Positions 31,745 through 42,159 of a DNA stretch of 64,000 nucleotides are shown here, in pieces; within the stretch, counting starts at the first letter, position 1; each line of letters opens with the position of its first letter. Made by a program: the position numbers and the translations under genes. This DNA is from Micrasema longulum (taxonomy: Eukaryota > Arthropoda > Insecta > Trichoptera > Brachycentridae): the NCBI GenBank assembly GCA_022494885.1, contig JAGVSM010001456.1, positions 1 through 64,000 on the forward strand. The letters run 5' to 3'. The notes beneath the pieces were generated by a model. That model saw only the letters and a program-made list of their open reading frames with translations. It was not told the origin of the DNA and did not search any database.

Positions 31745-32272
31745 CACATCAAAAATATTGAATCAGTTCAACAACGATTTTTAAGAAAGATAGGCTGGAG
31801 TTTGGGCTTATCCAGAGATCAATATACGTATAACGAGTTAGAAACTAGCTTAAATATATTTTCTTTTCAAGACCGTTGAAATAAATGCGACCTTCTAGTC
31901 CTATTAAAAATTCTCAACTCACTACTCGATGCGCCTGAACTACTGAGCTCAATAAATATCCCAACTAGAAACCTCAGACAAAACTTACTCTTTCATACCT
32001 ATAACCATAGAACTAACTATGGTTTTTGTTCCCCTATGCCTAGAATACTTAGGTCTGCCAACAAACATACCAGTCTTGATTTCTTTGATAACAAATTGTC
32101 TTCTTTCAAACAATCACCGAATCAAATTTAATTATAAACACCTCTCTCCCGCTTCCACTCCCACCAAGTCTACCATATACCATTGAGTATTTCTACTTTC
32201 CTTTATAATAATTTTCTTTGTTTAAATATGTCCTTAAAAATGACGTATATATAAATAAATAAATAAATAACA
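31745..32272 (+). mobile_element. Jockey/CR1-like LINE 3' fragment
   Basis: Begins NIESVQQRFLRKIGWSLGLS and DQYTYNELETSLNI. After a stop in the FQDR* position it continues CDLLVLLKILNSLLDAPELL, IPTRNLRQNLLFHTYNHRTN, PMPRILRSANKHTSLDFFDN, ending SPNQI. The UTR ends (AATA)n at 32253-32272. The minus-strand sibling is at 4760-5290. It is inserted in A-rich repetitive DNA (GGCAAAAT on both sides). Confidence 0.85.
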
Positions 32273-32279
32273 TAGAATT

Positions 32280-32600
32280 AAAAAAGGCAAAATAAAATGA
32301 AGGTAAAAACAAACAAAAAAAAAAAATTATTAAAGGACGGACAACCCGCATTAGAATCCATAAGTCATGTAAACTCGGCAAATATGTACGAATAAATTAA
32401 ATGGAATTTTCTACGTCGATCGATAGATTGCCTTACATATTTCCACAGGAAGATAGCAACATGTCTAAATGAGAAGATAACAATCATAATCAAACCTCGT
32501 AGAGGATTTTTTCTCGAATTCCTAATTCACATTTTAAAGGTTATTAATATTTTATTTTGATCTTCTCAATTTTCTTTTTGAAGATATCATTCTTTCCCTC
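32280..32600. other. unassigned AT-rich spacer
   Basis: Starts with a GGCAAAATAAAATGAAGG unit of the adjacent polypurine repeat. No other feature found. Confidence 0.35.
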
Positions 32601-32637
32601 ATCCATCATGATCGTTTATTTAGGTAATGTAATGAGT

Positions 32638-33083
32638 ATGAAGGAAAAAACAAAATACTTAAAACTAAAACCATGGGAAAAATGAAGAAAGACAAAATGG
32701 AATAAACGAAGAAACAAAATAAAACTAAAAAATGCAAAACATAATGAAGGGAAAAACAAAATGAAATTAAAAAAAACAGTGGAAAAAAGGAAGAAAGGCA
32801 AAATAAAATGAGAAACGAAGAAAAAAAGACAAAATAGAATAAAAAAATGTTCAATAAAATTAAGGAAACAACAAAATGAAATAAAAAAACACATGGAAAA
32901 ACAATAAAACGGAGAAATATATTTTTTTAAATAAATAAAGAAAAGCAAAAGGAAATAAAAAAAACAAGAAAAACAAGTCAAAATAAAATAGAAAAAAAGG
33001 GAAAAACAAAGTTTGAAAGGCAAAAGGAAATGGAGCAAAAAACAAAAAATGAAAGAACGAACAAAGGAAGAGAAGCAAAAAAA
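32638..33083 (+). repeat. polypurine, A-rich degenerate minisatellite
   Basis: About 445 bp with very few pyrimidines on the plus strand. It is built of loosely repeated blocks around GACAAAATAAAATGAAG and GGAAAAACAAAATGAA. The minus-strand 170-residue frame is a Phe/Leu/Ser low-complexity product and not a gene. Related A-rich DNA lies at 31680-31740 and 33300-33440, so one tract seems to have been split by LINE insertions. Confidence 0.7.
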
Positions 33084-33084
33084 A

Positions 33085-33310
33085 TCAAACAAAGAAACAC
33101 ACACATCTAAACACTTACTCCCATACAATTACACACAAACACACCTCTACAGTTACTCTCATACAAATACATACAAACACACCCCTTTGTTGTACCACAA
33201 TTTAATGTGTATGATTTTTTTTTAGAAACTTCGCTGGTCTGTCTTTAAACCGTATATTTTTTATTATGTTATTATATCATTGTCGACTGTTTGTTTCTGT
33301 AAAATAAATA
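33085..33310 (+). mobile_element. LINE 3'UTR with A-rich tail
   Basis: CA-rich segment (ACACACACATCTAAACACTT, CACACAAACACACCTCTACA), then AATTTAATGTGTATGATTTT, TTGTCGACTGTTTGTTTCTG and TAAAATAAATAAAAG. Parallel to 27225-27450. Confidence 0.55.
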
Positions 33311-33599
33311 AAAGAAAATAATGATACGAAATAAAAGAAAAGGAATATAGGCAAAAAAAATAAAAAGAAAGAAAGGTAAAATTAAATACAAAAATGAAAA
33401 AGGCAAAGTAAAAAAGAGAAACAAAGAAGAAATTTAAAATTCTGTATCTGGTCATTGAACATAATAATTGTCGTGTTATTTACAAAGTATTATTCTCAAA
33501 TTATAAAAATGTTATTTAAAGTTTTTAATGATCATTTTTAAATTATTAATTTTAATTTCACAAATATAATAATTAATTATTATTTACAAAATGACATAA

Positions 33600-33830
33600 T
33601 CAGACTTACTGCAGTGGCGCCTAGGCAGGCGATTTTCAGGTGGATAATCTTATTAACGGCCCTCGCGAAGATCATCCTGGAGCCGGTCCTGTGCTCTAGT
33701 AGATCCCCAGTGCCCGCTTGGCCACCCCCCATATGTCAGGCCCTGTGGCGGCCCTGCGCTCTAACTTTCCCTTCGCCACTAACGCTCAACCGATCTTCCA
33801 TTCTCTTCACCACTGTTTAAGTTTTCATCG
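33600..33830. other. GC-rich patch, function unknown
   Basis: Abrupt GC-rich segment containing CAGTGGCGCCTAGGCAGGCG and GGCCCTGTGGCGGCCCTGCG. Frames on the plus strand (33614-33820) are Pro/Leu/Ala-rich with no recognised domain. Could be a TE end or an exon relic; the sequence does not decide. Confidence 0.3.
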
Positions 33831-34007
33831 TTACGAAATTGTTTTATACAACTTTATAATTTGGTATCCCATTGCACTCATGAATTCACTGTTTTTTTAT
33901 TGTACCTATAGATGCTTATAACCTTTAAAATATACATAAGGTCTACGTATTGTTGATGTTTGTGTAATGAGAAATATCAGTTTTTTTTTTTTAGCTTAAA
34001 TAATTTA

Positions 34008-34810
34008 CCAACGTTATTTTGAGTTTGTCCAAATTTTTGTAGACATGGACTGGATTCAACTCCCTGGGGAGCTGTTAATATTAACATATTACAACAGAGA
34101 TGAAGAACATTTCAGATAAGGTAATATAGAAGTCTAGGCATCTACAGGGGTTATGACCTATCATTGTAAATCCACCCGGTCAATGAAGAAGTATAGAAAT
34201 AGAAAAAAAAATTCAGGCGTTGCCTAGTACCTATGTGGGTTGTCTACAAAAAATTAGACAAACTCAAAATATTGTTGATAAATCCACCTGGTCCACGAAG
34301 AAGTATAGAAATTGAAAAATAAGATTTTTAGGCGTTGCCTAGTATGTAGGTGAAATAATTCAATTAGATGAATCTCACCCGCATAAATAAAGGTTTCAGC
34401 TCTTTAACTTCACAAACATCAACAGATGAAAGAATTGAAGAATTAAATAGATGTTAAAATATGGGCAGAATGGTATATGTTACGCAGTGTGTAAAGTTGT
34501 CGGCCTCGTGGTGTAATGGTCAGCGCGTTAGCCTGCCATGCAAGAGGTCTCGGGTTCGATTCCCGATATGGCTGACATGAAATATTTATTTAAAAGGGTG
34601 TTTTCACACTAAAATATTTCACAGTCCCTGGACTGGTACCTGAAGCGTACGACTGATCATCTCACCTTCGTGTAACGAAAATGATCAAGATACGCTGCGA
34701 TTGGTGTACCAATGCAGTGCCCTATGCACCATTAGGTGCGGAAAGGGAACGATGATGATAATGATGGTGTGTGTAAAGTGGCTACTTTAATCTCTTTTAT
34801 CTAATCTCTT
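34008..34810. mobile_element. modular fold-back copy 7, host of a SINE A
   Basis: D (TTTGAGTTTGTCCAAATTTT), E (ATATTACAACAGAGATGAAG), A; then inverted C' and D' (CAAAAAATTAGACAAACTCA), a second C' (TTAGGCGTTGCCTAGTATGT), B' (AATAAAGGTTTCAGCTCTTT) and A' (GGCAGAATGGTATATGTTAC). A' is cut at 34499 by the SINE and resumes at 34769. Contains two C' modules in tandem. Confidence 0.8.
34500..34768 (+). mobile_element. tRNA-derived SINE A, best copy
   Basis: A box TGGTGTAATGG and B box GGTTCGATTCC lie in the Gly-tRNA-like head (anticodon-loop region CTGCCAT). The body has TTTAAAAGGGTGTTTTCACA, GTCCCTGGACTGGTACCTGA and GCCCTATGCACCATTAGGTG; the tail is GATGATGATAATGATG. 13-bp flanks (34487-34499 and 34769-34781, GTGTGTAAAGTKG) match at 12 positions and belong to the host fold-back, so the insertion is well resolved. 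Confidence 0.95.
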
Positions 34811-34954
34811 TTTCTACATATTAAAAAACACTTTAAACCATTTTATCTGGTTTTGTCGAGTTTTTGGTCTTCCTCTTAATACAATACCACTGTTTTTTTA
34901 TTTCAAAATATAAAAAACAAAATGAATATTTGTGAATTATTTTATATTTTACTA

Positions 34955-35030
34955 GCGGACCCGACAGACGTTGTCCTGTCCGAACGTTGGCTTGCCCGCT
35001 TTCAGCTGGTTAAAAAAACGTTTTTTTTCG
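34955..35030 (+). repeat. short insect repeat end (ACTAGCGGACCC)
   Basis: ACTAGCGGACCCGACAGACG, then TTGTCCTGTCCGAACGTTGG. From memory this motif is widespread in lepidopteran and some other insect genomes; I cannot name the family with certainty. The element it belongs to is not traceable further. Confidence 0.45.
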
Positions 35031-35930
35031 TAAATAAGGACAAGGTATTTATTTTGGACTTTTTTGAGCTATTTACTCGTATGTATTCGTAATAAAAGTA
35101 AGTTTTTTTTTATGTCTTAAAATGTTTGGCTAAGAGGCCTCGTCGTGTTTAAATCAAAATAATGCAAAAATCACTACTTTAGTGCAAAAACACAGTTTGA
35201 TTTTTCATGAAACTATTTTAGTTGTTTTGAAAGAATAACTCGTTCAAAATATTTTATTTTTTTACCACCTTGAGTAAGAAGTGCGTTTTTTCTACCTCAT
35301 AAAAAAATACACGATAATTATTTTAACTCTTTGCAATTCGTTCTAAAGATGGGTTAATTAACAAATAAGTGAATTAGTAAAATTAATGTTTATTAATAGA
35401 ATTTATTTTATGCCAGAAGGTCAATTAACTGAAACCAGAAGGGCCGTATTTTCTAGCCTGTGGCGCGGCTATGGCCGTTGGTAACACACATAGGATCTGC
35501 ATTTATCAAGATATTATATCTACTCATCTGTAGATTCTAATTTATCATGCAAAACATAAGAGCAAAAAAACGTTATGTATGTCCTTTGTTTAGAACAACA
35601 ATGACACATTTACGAGTAAGTAATGTTAAATTAATGTATTATTTAATTTATAGAAACAGCAACAGATTAGCATTTGTCACATGACAAAAATAAAGGCATT
35701 AAAGTGAAGTTTCATTATTATTATTTAAAACAATATGAATATTGGGTACTGTAAGATGAGGGTGTATTTTGATCAATTTTCAGATGAACTTCAGATCAAA
35801 ATCAAATGAATCCTCAAAACTATATTTTTTTTATTTTGATGCAAAAGTCATAATGATAAACTTTTACTAAGAAAATAATATGATGTTTTTAATTAATAAT
35901 CTCATCCTGCTCTTTATCTAAGAAAAAAAA
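35030..35930. other. unassigned stretch
   Basis: No RT motif, TIR pair or gene seen. A small GC-rich patch (GGCCGTATTTTCTAGCCTGT, GGCGCGGCTATGGCCGTTGG) at 35440-35485 stands out but is unassigned. Confidence 0.35.
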
Positions 35931-35964
35931 AAGAGAGGCGTTTCAAATTTGCGAGCCAGAAGAA

Positions 35965-36075
35965 TAATTGAATTATTCAGGACTTTAACGTGAGATCAGC
36001 CATCGAGTCGAAAGCACTCGTCCAGGGTTCAGGTTATAATTTCCACACGGAACAATATATTTCATCAGCCTGGAC
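35965..36075 (+). repeat. unclassified repeat X, copy 2
   Basis: AACGTGAGATCAGCCATCGA, then GTCGAAAGCACTCGTCCAGG and CATCAGCCTGGACAAAAATA correspond in order to 31180-31290. Non-coding here. Confidence 0.45.
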
Positions 36076-36200
36076 AAAAATACTGTAAATGTAATATTAA
36101 TAAAATATTACATTTGTTCTTAAGATGTTATGAAGTAATTTAATATACCATAAACAAAAAGAAAAAAATATATATAAATAAAATAATACGTATTTTTTTG

Positions 36201-36501
36201 GATAATCCCGTGTAAGTTGGATTCATTCGGACGTTTCGGCTTCCATCGCAGGAGCCATCTTCAGGGTAATCGGTGTTTTGTAAAAATAATAATATATGCA
36301 CTAGTAATTTGTACCGTGTTCAGTCGGCACCAACAGGGCGCACAGAACAGAAAATAATTGAAAAACATACTAGTAAAAGAGCGTATAAACTTGTTTATCC
36401 TTAGAAGTTTTTTTTTTTCTACAAAACACACAGTTTACCATGAAGATGGCTCCTGCAATGGTAGCTGAAACGACAGAACAAATCCAACTTACGCGGTATC
36501 A
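36201..36501. mobile_element. 301-bp TIR element with about 80-bp arms
   Basis: GTGTAAGTTGGATTCATTCG, then GACGTTTCGGCTTCCATCGC and AGGAGCCATCTTCAGGGTAA on the left are mirrored at the right (GATGGCTCCTGCAATGGTAG, CTGAAACGACAGAACAAATC). A SINE B begins 10 bp after its right end. Confidence 0.75.
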
Positions 36502-36510
36502 CTTTAACTT

Positions 36511-36690
36511 GGCGGCCTCCGTGGTGTAGTGGCCAAGACGCTTGACTCACGTACGGAAGGTTCCGGGTTCGATTCCCGGTGAGAACACAAAAAAATTAAA
36601 ATGTTATTTTTCTCAAGCCTGGGTGTTCTGTGATGTAATTCACCACTGTAATTGGGCCTCCTGGCCTGTTGTGGTGGAAAACAAAAATAT
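36511..36690 (+). mobile_element. tRNA-derived SINE B
   Basis: GGCGGCCTCCGTGGTGTAGT head, A box TGGTGTAGTGG, B box GGTTCGATTCC; body GTAATTCACCACTGTAATTG, then GGCCTCCTGGCCTGTTGTGG. The full-length sibling is at 13735 (minus). Confidence 0.9.
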
Positions 36691-36799
36691 ATACACATTT
36701 TCATGCCTGTGTAAATCGCTGGTATAAATAAAAAAAGTAAAATACATAATCTTTCATATATTTTTCATTCATTTTCCTAATTTTTTTAAGACTTTTACT

Positions 36800-37140
36800 A
36801 TAAAGTTTTGGGTATGTCTAAATGTTTGTAGACAGGCTGCATTTCCTCCCTATGGAGTTACTTAGATCTAAATTTTAGATCTTAAGAGTTGGGCTGAAGC
36901 CCGATGAATCTCACCAACATGATAAAGGTTTCCGCTCTTTTATTTCACAAAAATTAACAGGAGAAAAAGTAGAGAAAATGTGGATGTTTAAACATAGGCA
37001 GAATGGTGAACGTTACACAGAGTCTAAAATGGCAACTAAAACCAGCCAATGACAGGTCAAAAGCCCTGTTAATGCCTAGACTTCCATATTCCTTCTCAAA
37101 ATGTTTTCCTTCTCTATTGCATCAAATTTAATATAACTGA
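36800..37140. mobile_element. modular fold-back copy 8 (D, B'-A'-E')
   Basis: D of the second subtype (GTATGTCTAAATGTTTGTAG, TTTCCTCCCTATGGAGTTAC), then inverted B' (GATAAAGGTTTCCGCTCTTT), A' (AACCAGCCAATGACAGGTCA) and E' (AATGTTTTCCTTCTCTATTG). The left arm A is missing. Confidence 0.65.
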
Positions 37141-37149
37141 AACTTAATT

Positions 37150-38390
37150 TTTTTTCTGTCAGTGCTTTTTTTATTGTTTTTTATTTTCTTTTTTTTTTCT
37201 TTTATACTTTATTATTAGTTTTATAAATTTATAATTTGTAACACAATGCATACTGTGAACGAATCTAAAGGGTGACGGGTCTAATATGATTATATACCTT
37301 GTATGTTATCTGTGTATGAACATTACAGTGGGCCGTATGAAGTTTTTTTTTCATACATCAAAGTGAAAGGGGTCTAAAAGTTGCATTTTCGGTCACATTG
37401 AACGTTAAAATTATTTTAAAAAATATTCCATACTACATTCCGCCCTCAACCGAGGTTTGATGTTTATAACTGTCTGAACAATTTGTTTATTATCTATATT
37501 GACAATATTATTTTTTTGTTAGTAAATATATAACTTAATCACTTAGCAAATTTAAACCGGTTTTAAAACTACCGAAATGCAAAAAGTTTACGCTCCGCGG
37601 AACTGATTCCGTTGAGCGCCTTGACGAAAACAATGGCTCATTAAAACAATGCTAACCATTCATTACAAAACAAAGTGCAACTCACGCCCTTAAATGCGTA
37701 TTTATTAAGGTTTAATGCACATTATAAAATAAAATTGTACTGATTTTCTTACTTAAATACAAAATGACAGCCGGTTTAGCGAAAAAAATTAACTTTTTTG
37801 AAAACTTCAAGCTCTGGTTGAAGGCCAAAAATAGTATCAAATATATGTATAATGCTAATTTCATGCAGTTTTAAAAACTGTCTAAAAACTGATGATTTTT
37901 TCTTATACATTTATTTATTTTACTATGATTGTTAAGTTTATTTATTTTGCTGGTAGTTGTGATAATCTGCGGTAGATAATGTTACTCACACAGCCGCAAG
38001 TTACGGAAATAGAATTATTATCATCAAACAGAAGACGATGAAATTTTAGGTAAAAATATTTTTTTTTTATTTTGAATCTTAAATTAGAGCGCACATCCCA
38101 GAGTAATAACGCGCTTTGACTATAGAGATGTCATTATAATACAATCCATTGTAATTTTTTATGGCTTAGTTTAAAAATAAATAAAAATATTTTAAAAACA
38201 CTGAAATTTTTCATTATTGTTCTTTATATGATAATGTCACTATGCCGTTATTTGTCTTGGAGTAATTCAAGATGTATCAATATGAAAGCGCGTCTATTAT
38301 GTTTTTTTTCCTGACCAAGAATGGTAAAACAGAAAACATTTTTTTTCTATTTATTAAGTCCTAGCTTTTTCAATAACTTTACAACATCCA
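37150..38390. other. unassigned AT-rich stretch
   Basis: Over a kilobase with no recognisable gene, RT motif or TIR pair. Contains A/T runs and a short CGCTCCGCGGAACTGATTCC patch at 37591. Confidence 0.35.
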
Positions 38391-38460
38391 CCCTGTTAGG
38401 AATCGAACTCAGGACAAGCGCGATGGGCAATCGCACTAACCACTAAACTACAAGGCGGAT
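38391..38460 (-). mobile_element. tRNA-like SINE head (family D)
   Basis: On the minus strand CCGCCTTGTAGTTTAGTGGT carries an A-box-like TAGTTTAGTGG, then AGTTCGATTCC as B box about 30 bp on. The opposite end reads CCACCCTGTTAGGAATCGAA. Only the tRNA-related head is clear; stems do not pair well enough for a functional tRNA. Confidence 0.6.
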
Positions 38461-38884
38461 TTCACTCGATTTTGAAATATTTTTTCTCGTTTTGCAAGCC
38501 ACTTACAAGCCACAAAAAGTGGCTTGGTGGGGTTTTTGTATTTACTAGTAATATTTTTTTTGTACTGTCTGTATTATCTGCACTTACATATTTCAATAAA
38601 AAATATAAATCTTCACCAACAAGCCACAAAAGGGGGCGAGGTGAGATTTTAGTTGGTAAATATTATTATTATTTAAAACATTAATTTTGTAGTCAAACAT
38701 TTTCCTTATTGTGATTAAATATTAGCACATAACCACTTTACAACTTTTCTATGTCTATTGGTTTTGAGATGTACCCATCTATTTGTCAGGACACCAATTA
38801 AACTAACAAAATCCACCATACAACTTCACTTAAGTTATTTCACAAAATAATGTCCCTTTAATCAATATTACTAAACCTTTTATC

Positions 38885-39305
38885 CTCTACGCATACGAAT
38901 CGTGGTACCTCGCTAAGGCCAAAATTCCGAGTTTTGAGAATAGGTGTCTCAGAAGAATCTTGGGTGAGCGGAGGTTTGACTTTGTGGGGAATGAAGTAAT
39001 ACGAGAATGGACGCAGCAAACTCCGGTGACAACTGTCGTCAAGCGAAGACGATACGGTAGGCTAGGCCATATACTGCGGATGCTTCCTGAGAACCTTAAC
39101 CACGATTGCTTACTTTAAAAGGCATCAGGTTCTCGACGTCCTGGTCGTTCACTGCTGACTGTTCGTCGCCAGTTTATGTCATAACTTTGGGACAGGAACC
39201 TGACTTGGGAGGACGCAAAGAAGTTGGAACCCGATAGAGATGCATGAAGGCTCTTTGTGGATACCATATGTTCCAACTAGGGAGCGGACATATAATGATG
39301 AAAAA
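38885..39305 (+). mobile_element. RTE-like LINE 3' end, family R2
   Basis: One frame with scattered stops reads LYAYESWYLAKAKIPSFENR, CLRRILGERRFDFVGNEVIR, EWTQQTPVTTVVKRRRYGRL and GHILRMLPENLNHDC, then KASGSRRPGRSLL and NLTWEDAKKLEPDRDA. The GH.LRM and RRPGR...W..A..L..DR motifs are those of RTE-type post-RT regions. It ends in GGACATATAATGATGA. Four stops make it inactive. Confidence 0.85.
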
Positions 39306-39309
39306 TGTT

Positions 39310-40755
39310 GAATCAATAATACAACTTTTCAATATGGTCCATTATACGATTATACACGAGACTTTCATCCCATCCCCCTTTTTTCACCTATTCCTCCCAC
39401 AATATCCAACATGTTCGTAAAATTATCAGTGCATGTAAGGGTTGTCTACTAAAAGCTTGTGGTTTTAAATTAAAATATTGGTTTTATATTTTTTTGCAAC
39501 TATGGTGAAAGTGTATAGTAGGTTTCGCGTGTTGGTTTAATTAGTGTTCTGACAAAAATATGAGTACGACTCAAAATCGGAAGACATAGAAAAGTCGGTA
39601 AGTGATTAGGAAACCTTATCGACCATTTTATCTTTTCATATTTTGACTTTATCGTCACTGCAAAAGAAGCAGGTTCTAGAAATATTTAAGTGTAGGTACG
39701 ATGAATTTTAATATTGATTAATTCATTTTCAAAGTGCAGATCCACCAAGAAATGTAAACAAAAGGTTTTTTAATTTTTTCCACCCCATTTTGACTTGGTG
39801 TACACTTTTCAGGATTCTTCAAAAGAATTTTCAGAATCAATTTTTTTTTAACCGAATTTGATTTTTTTAAATGATCTTAGCAATTATTTCATTGCTTGTA
39901 AAAAATTAAAATTTGTGTAATCGAATAGGATTATGATTAGTTTAATAGATTTTTACTAAAACCGGTTATTCAACCTAGTTAACCTTTCCCTCACTAAGCA
40001 TCCAAAAATTACACATGATCCGAACAGGGGGACCAAACGACCCCAGCGCCTACTTGTATATGGCGTCAGGAGAATGAAACGTTGGAAGTGTTTATGACCG
40101 TGCAATATTTTATTAATGTTTTCGCGTACACATATTTTACTCATTCGTGTATTGTATTTATTTTTGTTAGTTTGCCGAATGCCTTTGTATATAAAGAGAA
40201 ATTGACCCTTGTATTATTTTCGTCTTTTTTTGTTTATATATCTATAAAAATAAAAAAATAACTATTTAAAAATAAAAACAGGAAAATGCTTCTTTCTATT
40301 AATTTCACGATGGCAAACATTATACGGTAAATATCTATAATAATTCTAGAGTTATCGAATTAAAATCGGTCTATGGGGGATTCGAATCCCCCCCTTTGGT
40401 CCGGCTAGGTTAAAAAACCAATGTCTGAGTGTTCAGAAAAAAATGTGAGCGAAGACGCATAAATTAATATGCATAATGAAATTAATATTTTTATGATATT
40501 ATTTATAACTACAGCAATATTAAAAATTAAATAAAAATGTTTCGTCAGCAAGATGCGTGACCTTGTGGGAGAACACGCCGTAAGGTCGAGTTTCCATTAA
40601 ACATCTAATATCATTGTAATACATAAACACGACCGGAGGTTCACGGCCGCGTGCAAGCGGCTCTCGCCTCTATTGAATATACAGGATGGGATGAAAAGAT
40701 CTATTAAAATTAAAATAAAACTAAACGTCTAAAAAAAGATACTTTAAAATAAAGT
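39310..40755. other. unassigned stretch
   Basis: No gene recognised. 40366-40392 holds a strong palindrome around GGGATTCGAATCCCC. 40555-40690 is relatively GC-rich (CACGGCCGCGTGCAAGCGGC) and ends TATACAGGATGGGATGAAAA, which resembles the end of a mobile element, without a partner. Confidence 0.35.
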
Positions 40756-40759
40756 ACCT

Positions 40760-40880
40760 GTATTTCTCCATTTCTGTCTGTGACCCGGTGGATGAAGAAT
40801 ACAGGTATGTGTGTGAAATAGAACCAGAATCCCGGAGAGTGTTTCGACTTAATGGCTACTCTCAGGTAAAGATCATGAAA
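40760..40880 (-). repeat. unclassified repeat X, copy 3
   Basis: The minus strand reads TTTACCTGAGAGTAGCCATT, then AAGTCGAAACACTCTCCGGG and ATTTCACACACATACCTGTA. Its translation YLRVAIKSK parallels NLRVAIESK at 31185. Confidence 0.45.
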
Positions 40881-40884
40881 AAGG

Positions 40885-41110
40885 GAATCAGTAGTAGTGT
40901 AGTTGTTGGCGCGTTCGCCTTCTATGCTTGAAGTCCCGGGTTCGGTTCCAGGAAACTTCGACATGAAATATGGATTTAAAGTGTTTACACTGCAATATTT
41001 TACTGTTCTTGATTGGCACCTGAAGCGTAAAACTGATTGTCTTACCTTCATGTAACATGATCGAGATGCACTGCACTTGGTTTAGCAATGCAGTTAATGC
41101 AGGTATTAAA
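40885..41110 (+). mobile_element. SINE A, diverged
   Basis: The tRNA-like head is altered (TAGTGTAGTTGTTGGCGCGT) but keeps B box GGTTCGGTTCC. The body ATGAAATATGGATTTAAAGT, GGCACCTGAAGCGTAAAACT and CAATGCAGTTAATGC follows family A order. Confidence 0.65.
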
Positions 41111-41134
41111 CAAAACAAATCATCACTGTACCTA

Positions 41135-41830
41135 CATGTGCATTTTTAAAAAAATCTTTAAGTAGGGCACACTTAAACATATTTTTATGTTTGCTTTAAT
41201 AGTAACAGCGTAATTTGTTCACAACATATATCTTAAATTTCAAAATGAATTTTTTTTTTGTTCTTCATAAATGTTTTGAGTTAACTATATTAAAATTATC
41301 TTTACGGAGGTAATTTAAATCAGAATAATGCTTGAGAATGAATGAAATATATTATCCTTTGTATCATTACGAGCGTTTTTAAAAAATAATTTCTTAAATG
41401 AAATATTTAATATTTTTAGAAGTTTCGAAGAATACTCGTATATTACCGACATTTTTTTAAATTTTTATTTATTTATTTAATTCAGTATAAAATACAAATA
41501 CACAGTTAGCAAAAATGTTTATACAATAGGTACGGTACATTCAATATATTTTTATTTGTGAATGTAGCCACTCCACTGGCCCACAGGCACGTTCCGATGT
41601 GTCAGTTTATTATTTATTTTATACATAATTGTACATTATTTCACATCAATTGTGTAAAAATTCAAAAGAAATATAAAAAAATAAAAAATAAAACACACCT
41701 ACATCAATAAAGCGAAAAAGGATTTTCAAGAATCTAAAATTATATTCTTAAATATGAAACATATATTTCACAATATTTGTTTTATTTATTTATTAATTTA
41801 ATTCACATTATAAACATTAATCATAAAAAT
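41135..41830 (-). mobile_element. LINE 3'UTR fragments, tails at 41463 and 41776
   Basis: 41135-41400 is homologous to the LINE tail at 24112-24300 (AGTAGGGCACAC). At 41456-41480 and 41770-41795 the plus strand shows (TTTA)n directly followed by AATTCA, i.e. minus-strand (AAAT)n tails. No coding sequence recognised; at least two separate insertions are likely. Confidence 0.45.
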
Positions 41831-42159
41831 AATGTGACCTCACTAAGGGTTACTCGTGCCGAGGACACTAAACAATATATTATATATTTTAATATTTTTA
41901 CATGTGAGAATATACAAAGAATACTTGATACAGAGAGATACAGAGAGAAATAACAAAATGTAATATACTTTAATAATATAAAATGCTGATATACTCGTAT
42001 GTATCTAAATATATAAATATCAGCATGTATATTACTATATAATATTTTTAATAATAATATTAATCGTTTATTAATAAAAAAATACATTTTCTTTACCTAC
42101 TACATACACACTTAGGTAATAGATTTCTCTGGATCGTGTCTAGTCTGCCTAACTACATA

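Noticed and set aside
32606..33128. 170- and 82-residue minus-strand open frames, Phe/Leu/Ser-rich, looking like membrane proteins
   Set aside because: They are the complement of a polypurine A-rich repeat; composition forces hydrophobic codons and removes stops. No conserved features or start context.
34500..34575. Possible functional tRNA-Gly gene
   Set aside because: A and B boxes are present, but the acceptor stem does not pair and the sequence continues into a SINE body with target duplications; likewise 275-533, 13835-13906, 36511-36585 and 38391-38460.
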